From: Castor canadensis
Lineage: Eukaryota; Chordata; Mammalia; Rodentia; Castoridae
Assembly (NCBI RefSeq): GCF_047511655.1
Contig: NC_133402.1
Location: forward strand, 59,400,951-59,464,950
Direction: 5' to 3'
DNA: 64,000 nt
In this document: piece after piece, positions 59,219-64,000 of the stretch
How the letters are laid out: each line of letters opens with the position of its first letter
How positions within the stretch are numbered: position 1 is the first letter of the stretch
Position numbers and translations under genes: made by a program
Notes under the pieces: generated by a model
Database searches by the model: none
Seen by the model: only the letters and a program-made list of their open reading frames with translations
What the model was told of the DNA's origin: nothing

Positions 59219-59285
59219 TTTAATATTTAAATATTTAAAGATATTTAATATTTAACATATTAAATATTGGGAATATTTAAGATCC
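59215..59285. repeat. AT-rich tract of TATTTAA repeats
   Basis: ATTTAATATTTAAATATTTA and its relatives recur about six times in 70 bases on both strands; can fold on itself. Confidence 0.8.
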
Positions 59286-59293
59286 AAACAATA

Positions 59294-59398
59294 ACAATTG
59301 CCCAGGCTGGTCACAAACTATTGGGAGTCAATTGATTCTTCCAACTCAGCTTCCCGATTGCTGGGACAATACTCACATATCACCACCATCCAGTCTTA
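59294..59398 (-). mobile_element. B1-like relic
   Basis: TTGCCCAGGCTGGTCACAAA, ATTCTTCCAACTCAGCTTCC, ATATCACCACCATCCAGTC. Confidence 0.7.
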
Positions 59399-59436
59399 TC
59401 TACTATTTATTTATTTTTTTCATTTAATCCTTTTTT

Positions 59437-59748
59437 TTTTTTTTGGCAGTACTGGAGTTGGAACTCAGGGCCTTGCTTTTGCTAAGCAGGTGCTCTACCA
59501 CTTGAACTACACCCCCCCAAGCCTTTTTGGTTTAATTATTTTGGGGATAGGGTTTCACATTTATGAATGGGCCAGCTTGGACTGAGATCCTTCTAGTTAC
59601 ACTCCCAAGTAGCTGGGACCACAAGCATGTACCACTATACCCAGCTTTTATTGGTTGAGATGGGGTCTCTTGAAGTATTTGCCTAGGCTGGACTCGAGCT
59701 GTGATTCTCCCAATCTCTGCCTCTCTGGGATTACAGGCATGAATTCTC
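59437..59748 (-). mobile_element. Three-part SINE (dID + two B1-like units), complete
   Basis: T16, dID GGCAGTACTGGAGTTGGAAC to ACACCCCCCCAAGCC; linker TTTTTGGTTTAATTATTTTG; unit two GGGTTTCACATTTATGAATG to ACTATACCCAGCTTTT; joint ATTGGTTGAGATGGGGTCTC; unit one to GGATTACAGGCATGAA. It is over 300 bp and the best preserved copy. Confidence 0.8.
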
Positions 59749-59794
59749 CGCCTCCTCTTCCTCTTCCTCCTTCTTCTATTATTATTATTATTTT
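59749..59794 (+). repeat. Polypyrimidine (CTT)n then (ATT)n
   Basis: CCTCCTCTTCCTCTTCCTCC runs into (ATT)5; probably a mutated poly(A) tail read in reverse. Confidence 0.85.
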
Positions 59795-59870
59795 GCAATG
59801 CTGGGACGTGCACCCAAGCCCTTGCCCTTGCTAGTTAAGTCCTGTACTGCTGAGTCACATCTGGCTCTAC
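59790..59870 (-). mobile_element. ID SINE, diverged
   Basis: TTTTGCAATGCTGGGACGTG to TGAGTCACATCTGGCTC. Confidence 0.7.
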
Positions 59871-59919
59871 CTTGTATAGAATAATCCACTTTTCCCCACT
59901 AATTTAAAATATCAGATTT

Positions 59920-60012
59920 AGGACCAGGAATGCAGCTCAGTGGTGCAGTGCTGTCCAGGCACATTTGAGGCCCTGGGATCCATCCCCAGCACCACAAGCA
60001 ACACAAAATAAA
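59920..60012 (+). mobile_element. ID SINE
   Basis: GGACCAGGAATGCAGCTCAG to GGATCCATCCCCAGCACCAC. Confidence 0.85.
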
Positions 60013-60069
60013 ACCATCTTCATAACAAGTCAAATTTATATACCTACTAATGAATTATATAATGATTTA

Positions 60070-60350
60070 CAAATATGTTTGGGGCTTTTAATTTTGTTTC
60101 ATTGATCTATCTATCTGGTCATTTCTCTTTACCCTACTGGTTAATTCTCCCATGTAAAATATGCTTAATATCTAGAAAAGTAAGTCACCTACCCCTCTTT
60201 TTAGGGTTATTTTTCAGAATTTTCCCAGATATTGTTGGAATATACAATTTTAAGTTGCCTAGTTTCAAAAATTGATGTTTTAATCTTGATTATGTTAAAT
60301 TTATAAATTATTGTCAATCGACATCTTCGTAATATTGAGTCTTTCTCTTC
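60070..60350 (-). mobile_element. L1 ORF2-derived fragment, reverse orientation
   Basis: TCATTGATCTATCTATCTGG, TTCAGAATTTTCCCAGATAT and ACATCTTCGTAATATTGAGT are the reverse complement of the L1 ORF2 3' part, with the familiar 'GACATCTTAACAATATTGAGTC' motif diverged. The frame is broken. Confidence 0.75.
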
Positions 60351-60376
60351 GCTACGTATATTGTCTGCCTACCAGC

Positions 60377-60510
60377 CTGTTTTTTTTTTTAGGGGGTTGA
60401 GGGGTGAGACAGGATCTCACTATGTAGCCCAGGCTGACCTTGAACTTATGATACTCTTGCCTCAGCCTACTGACTGCTGGGATTACAGCATGGGGCATCA
60501 CACCCAACCC
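60377..60510 (-). mobile_element. B1 SINE
   Basis: TTTTTTTTTTAGGGGGTTGA; GATCTCACTATGTAGCCCAG; CATCACACCCAACCC. Confidence 0.85.
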
Positions 60511-60832
60511 AGCCTTTTGTTTGGAGGAGCCACTCCATCAGTGGGTGGTTCTCAACACTGGCGTAAGTAAGTAGGCGAAGCTTTTTTGAGTTCAAGGTGA
60601 TGATGGTGGAAGGGAGGAATCAGGCTGGCCTGGGCTGTGTTGGGGGCTGAATGGCTCTGCAGTGGGGACTGTATGAGATTCCCTCTGACCCCGGTCCATT
60701 ATCTGGGAAGCTCTGCACAAGGAGTCTAGTCTACTCCTTACCCCTTGGTATCTTTCTAGACCTCAAATACACATGAACTCATTAGGCCACCCCACCTGTC
60801 CCCAGTCACACCATTTCCTTTATCTTTCTTCC

Positions 60833-60951
60833 TTTTTTTAGAGTCAGGATCTTGCTATGTTGCCTAGGCTCCTCCCAGGGCTCAAAGTGATTCTCCTGCC
60901 TCAGCTTTCCTAGTTGCTGGAGCTACAGGCATACTCCACCATGCCTGGCAT
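60833..60951 (-). mobile_element. B1/7SL-like SINE
   Basis: TTTTTTTAGAGTCAGGATCT; TGTTGCCTAGGCTCCTCCCA; CATACTCCACCATGCCTGGC. Confidence 0.8.
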
Positions 60952-61068
60952 AAAGGATGTTTTTTCAGTAACATTTACCAATTTTCAAAAATATCCAGGT
61001 GACATGTCTGCTCATTATCTCTCTCTCTTTACTAGAATGCAAACTCTAAAAAATGCAGAATTCTTGTC

Positions 61069-61160
61069 TTTTTTTTTTTTTTTAATGGTACTGGGGTTTG
61101 AACTCAGGGCTTCATGCCTGTTAGGCAAGTGCTCTACCACTTGAGCCACTCCACCAGCCC
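61069..61160 (-). mobile_element. dID SINE
   Basis: T14, AATGGTACTGGGGTTTGAAC to GAGCCACTCCACCAGCCC. Near-identical to the next copy 100 bp away. Confidence 0.95.
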
Positions 61161-61256
61161 TGTTATTCTCATCTATCTCCAGAGCCTTATAGATAGGCAT
61201 GCAATCAATATTTGCTAAATTAATGAGTGAATGGAGTTCTCCACTCTTTGGTCAGT

Positions 61257-61344
61257 TTTTTTTTTTGGTGGTACTGGGGTTTGAACTCGGGGCCTCACGT
61301 TTGCTAGACAGGCATTCTACCACTTGAGACACTCTGCCAGTCCA
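61257..61344 (-). mobile_element. dID SINE
   Basis: TTTTTTTTTTGGTGGTACTG to GAGACACTCTGCCAGTCC. Confidence 0.95.
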
Positions 61345-61894
61345 AGTCTTCTTTTCTTGGAGGATGTTTTTCATAACCACATTAATTCTCATTTCCAGAT
61401 TCACTTCTCTTTGCTTCCCGTAGTCAAACTTCTTGGCCCCATTCAAGGGCTTTGGGAGGAATTATTTGACCAGTCATTACTCCTGCTAACTGCTGTCTGC
61501 CTGGCCACAGAGCAACCATGGACCTTATCAACTCTCTTGCAGAATTTAGATACACTGTGTCTGCAGTATTCTCAGAACCCATCCAGTGGAGCAACCCTAT
61601 CAAAAACGGAAATGAGGTTAGCTTGGCAGGAAATGAGGTCAGTTTGGCAACTGATGGGGAAACGCTGAGCAACGTGGAGACTAATAACTCAGTTGATGAA
61701 AGACATGTCATAAGGCGGTGCAATAAGATCATGTGAGTTGTACGCTGTGCAGCGCCATCTGGGCTTAGAGAGGGAAGATCCCTGAAAACTGGAGGGGGAT
61801 TGCTTTCTGGGCACCTGGGTCAGGTGAGCGTGTCACAGAGTCTTCCAGCCTGGGAGACAGATCTCGTAAGGCACTTGCAGAAGTGACTTGGGTC
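61345..61894. other. Unique or unrecognised-repeat sequence with frames on both strands
   Basis: Plus frames (61324-61668, 61518-61736) and a minus frame (61424-61732) overlap. A 21-bp unit starting GAAATGAGGTTAGC is tandemly repeated (about 61608-61649). A plus acceptor-like TCTCTTGCAG (61543) precedes it. Nothing recognised; an unfamiliar LTR is one possibility. Confidence 0.3.
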
Positions 61895-62215
61895 AAAATC
61901 AATAAGCACTATTTATTGGGCCTCCCGTATGTTGTGCTAAGCATTTGGTATTTGTAATTCTTCCAATAAGCCTGTTTGCTTGTTTATTTTTGATTTCTTT
62001 TGAGACAGGGTCTTGCTATGAAGTACAGGCTGGCCTTGAATTCTCCATCCTCCATTGTCAGTCTCTGGAGTACTGGGATTATAGGTCATTATGCAGGTAA
62101 TAATATCCATTTCACAGAGGATGAAACTGAAGTTTAAATGACTGAAGAACCCGCCCAAGGTCACACAGTGCCTTGTAAGGCATCAATCCAGTCTCTATTC
62201 CTATCCCAGCTTGGG
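61895..62215 (-). mobile_element. MIR SINE, reverse orientation, split by a B1
   Basis: TGTGCTAAGCATTTGGTATT lies left of a B1 (61995-62086). ATATCCATTTCACAGAGGAT, GAAACTGAAG and CCAAGGTCACACAGTGCC lie right of it. This is the reversed MIR body with its conserved core. Confidence 0.7.
61995..62086 (-). mobile_element. B1 inside MIR
   Basis: TTTCTTTTGAGACAGGGTCT to TACTGGGATTATAGGTC. Confidence 0.8.
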
Positions 62216-62219
62216 CTCT

Positions 62220-63239
62220 TTTCCTTTTTCTATGCTAAGTGAGGGGGAACAGAGCAAATCTCGGGTTCTAGTAAATTCTTTTCCAAGCAAACATTGGTTT
62301 GAATCCATCTACCAGGATTCAATGCTTAATCAATTCTGAAATGTTACACTTAAGTCTTAGGAATTATTCTTGTTAATGGGTCACATAATGGAAATAGAAG
62401 GTAAGAGTCAATGTAGGGCCACTGCAATATTAGGACACCTATCAAAGACCATCAATCAGCAAACTGCAATTTCCAGCAGGAGCTAGCAGGCATAAAAGCT
62501 AACCAACAAAACAGACCCACAGATGGAAAAACCGATGCTGTTCATTTACATGAAGGATACAGTTGAGCTCATTAACCTCCCGTTTCATCCCCATCTTTCC
62601 TACATTTGTGGGAACAGTGATGTAATTACAACGAGAAAGAACAGAAACCAATTAGAATTATAACTTCAGTGGAGGACATTTCATATTTTCACATAGCCTT
62701 CTATTTCTTCAGGATATCTAAAGCCACCAGCTGTCTCCATCCCTTCCCCCCCATCCTCCCATCTTGCCCCCAGCACCCCCATCTTGTACCTAGGAAGTTT
62801 GGATTGGTACTCAGGGAAAGAGCACAGTTCTTCTTGGGTGGAGCAGTTGGGAGATATGGTCTGAAAACTGCCAACGGCTATTCACTTGTGGAAACTTGTC
62901 TGACAGAGTGGAGTCGACATGTAGAGAGATGAACAGACAAGGGGACAGGGAGAGAGAGCCTGTCTTAGTTCCGGTTGCCCTCCAGGCTCTTTCTGGGGTT
63001 TTGTCTGAGCTAATTGAGTTGGGTTTCTTTAACTTGGAACTTACTGATTTACCTTATTCGTTCCAAGCATTCACCCATCAGCTTTCTATTGCTGTTTGTG
63101 GTTCCTCCCCTTCTTATGTTGTAATGCTCTGTGCGTGTTGGTGTGTGTGTCTCCAGACATTCTAGCTTGGTGGTGTCTCTCCTTGCCAGTCTCCTCCTCT
63201 GCCAGCAATGTGCTCTTGGGAACTGTAAATATGCTTTTT
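62220..63239. other. Unique sequence, no feature identified
   Basis: About 1 kb free of SINEs. Frames of 87-89 codons (62669-62932, 62896-63165) lack motifs. A plus donor-like AAG followed by GTAAGAGTC is at about 62400. Confidence 0.4.
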
Positions 63240-63353
63240 TGTTTTATTTTGAGTCAGGGTCTTGCTATGTAACCCAAGCTGGCCTGGAACTCATGATCCT
63301 CCTGTCTCCACCTCCTGAGTGCTGGAATTACAGTGAGCACTACCACATCTGGT
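63240..63353 (-). mobile_element. B1 SINE
   Basis: TTTTATTTTGAGTCAGGGTC to ACTACCACATCTGGT. Confidence 0.85.
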
Positions 63354-63403
63354 GGGAATTATAAATAAATTTTAATACTCAGTTAAAGTAAGGTTAGTTC
63401 CAC

Positions 63404-63494
63404 AGATTTTTTTTGGCAGTACAAGGGTTTGAATACAGGGCTTCATGCTTGCTAGGCAGGTGCTCTACTGCTTGAGCCACACCTTCAGCCCATT
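63404..63494 (-). mobile_element. dID SINE
   Basis: TTTTTTTTGGCAGTACAAGG to GAGCCACACCTTCAGCCC. Confidence 0.95.
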
Positions 63495-63504
63495 AAATTC
63501 TCCT

Positions 63505-63600
63505 TCTCCTTCTTCTTCCTTGGTGGTACTGGGGGGTTGAACTCAGAACCTTGTGCATGCTAGGCAGGTGCTCTACTACTTGAGCCACTCTGCAGCCCTG
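63505..63600 (-). mobile_element. dID SINE
   Basis: TTCCTTGGTGGTACTGGGGG to TTGAGCCACTCTGCAGCCC; preceded by a CTTCTT tract. Confidence 0.9.
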
Positions 63601-63687
63601 GTTCTACTTTTTAAGTCTACCTCATAAGTTAAAAAATGATGTTTACAAAGTTTTTACCTGTACCACTGGATATGGGAAAATCGTTTT

Positions 63688-63925
63688 ATTTATTTATTTT
63701 TTTGGCAGTGCTAGTTTTCCACTCAGCGCATTATACATGCTAGGTAAGCATTCTACCACTGAGCTACACTCCCCTTTTTTTGTTGTTGGAAATGGACTCA
63801 TCGCCTTTCCACCACTGAGCTAGACTGCAGCCTTATGGGACAGTCTTTTTCCATTTTGGGATTGAACTCAGGGCCTTGGGCACACTAGGTAAATGCCCCA
63901 TCTCTTAAGTCACACCCCCAGCCCT
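63688..63925 (-). mobile_element. Three ID copies in a row
   Basis: About 63700-63772 (GGCAGTGCTAGTTTTCCACT to GAGCTACACTCCCC), 63778-63836 (TTGTTGTTGGAAATGGACTC to GAGCTAGACTGCAGCC) and 63850-63922 (CATTTTGGGATTGAACTCAG to AGTCACACCCCCAGCCC). Same orientation, each diverged. Confidence 0.75.
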
Positions 63926-64000
63926 TTTGTTTATATTTTTTTCCCCTCTTAAATGCAACACTAGATGTATCTCCTTTTTGAGGTAGGGTCTCACTGACTT

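Noticed and set aside
1-64000. A CRISPR array, phage, bacterial operon or new defence system
   Set aside because: The regular repeats are dispersed SINEs with variable spacing and both orientations; there are no cas-like or other bacterial genes, and the sequence is a rodent nuclear genome.

Overview
The window looks like nuclear DNA of a rodent. It is packed with short interspersed elements (SINEs) of three rodent types: 7SL-derived B1 units, tRNA-Ala-like ID elements, and a diverged ID-like unit (here 'dID', box A region like TGGCTCAAGTGGTAGAG, box B region like GAGTTCAAACCCC). The dID unit occurs alone or fused behind a B1-like unit ('B1-dID composite', full length about 190-230 bp). Composites of this type are known from castorid, sciurid, glirid and related rodents. 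A beaver or other castorimorph host is my best guess, from recall rather than a search. No bacterial operon, CRISPR array, rRNA gene or true tRNA gene is visible. tRNA-like sequences are all SINE heads.

Layout. 1-27.0 kb is repeat-rich, intron-like DNA: an old L1 3' end (about 264-1180), L2 fragments (2.68-3.13 and 10.56-11.25 kb), an RPL23A processed pseudogene (3.70-4.17 kb), a MER2/Tigger-like DNA transposon with TA duplications (6.63-6.95 kb), L1 pieces (8.7-9.5, 12.8-12.9, 13.57-13.70, 17.4-17.65, 25.15-25.28 kb), a possible solo LTR (15.28-15.62 kb) and dozens of SINEs. 27.0-28.13 kb is the only clear gene-regulatory landmark: a CpG island with GC boxes, an inverted CCAAT box and good minus-strand splice donors at 27594, 27385 and 27114. 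It probably holds the promoter and 5' exon(s) of a gene read on the minus strand, so 1-27 kb would be its first intron(s). Two minus-strand exon-like segments (19358-19435 and 3287-3390) have good splice sites but no recognisable protein. I cannot name the gene.

28.1-64 kb would lie upstream of that promoter. It holds more SINEs, an MLT1-like LTR split by a B1 (30.33-30.90 kb), old L1, L2 and MIR pieces, a second possible solo LTR (45.58-45.91 kb), a processed pseudogene of unidentified origin (51.79-52.17 kb), an inverted pair of MLT1-like LTRs next to a second MER2-like element (54.09-55.19 kb), another ancient repeat (56.81-57.15 kb) and an L1 ORF2-derived piece (60.07-60.35 kb).

No open reading frame of 60-300 codons could be supported as a protein. 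The longest ones (27.1-28.3 kb) are GC-driven frames in the CpG island, and most others run through SINEs. I found no new multi-gene system. The most original signal is a recurring three-part SINE (B1-like + second B1-like + dID, with a shared junction) at 11.89-12.11, 57.79-58.07 and 59.44-59.75 kb. SINE boundaries were read by eye and may be off by about 5-15 bases.
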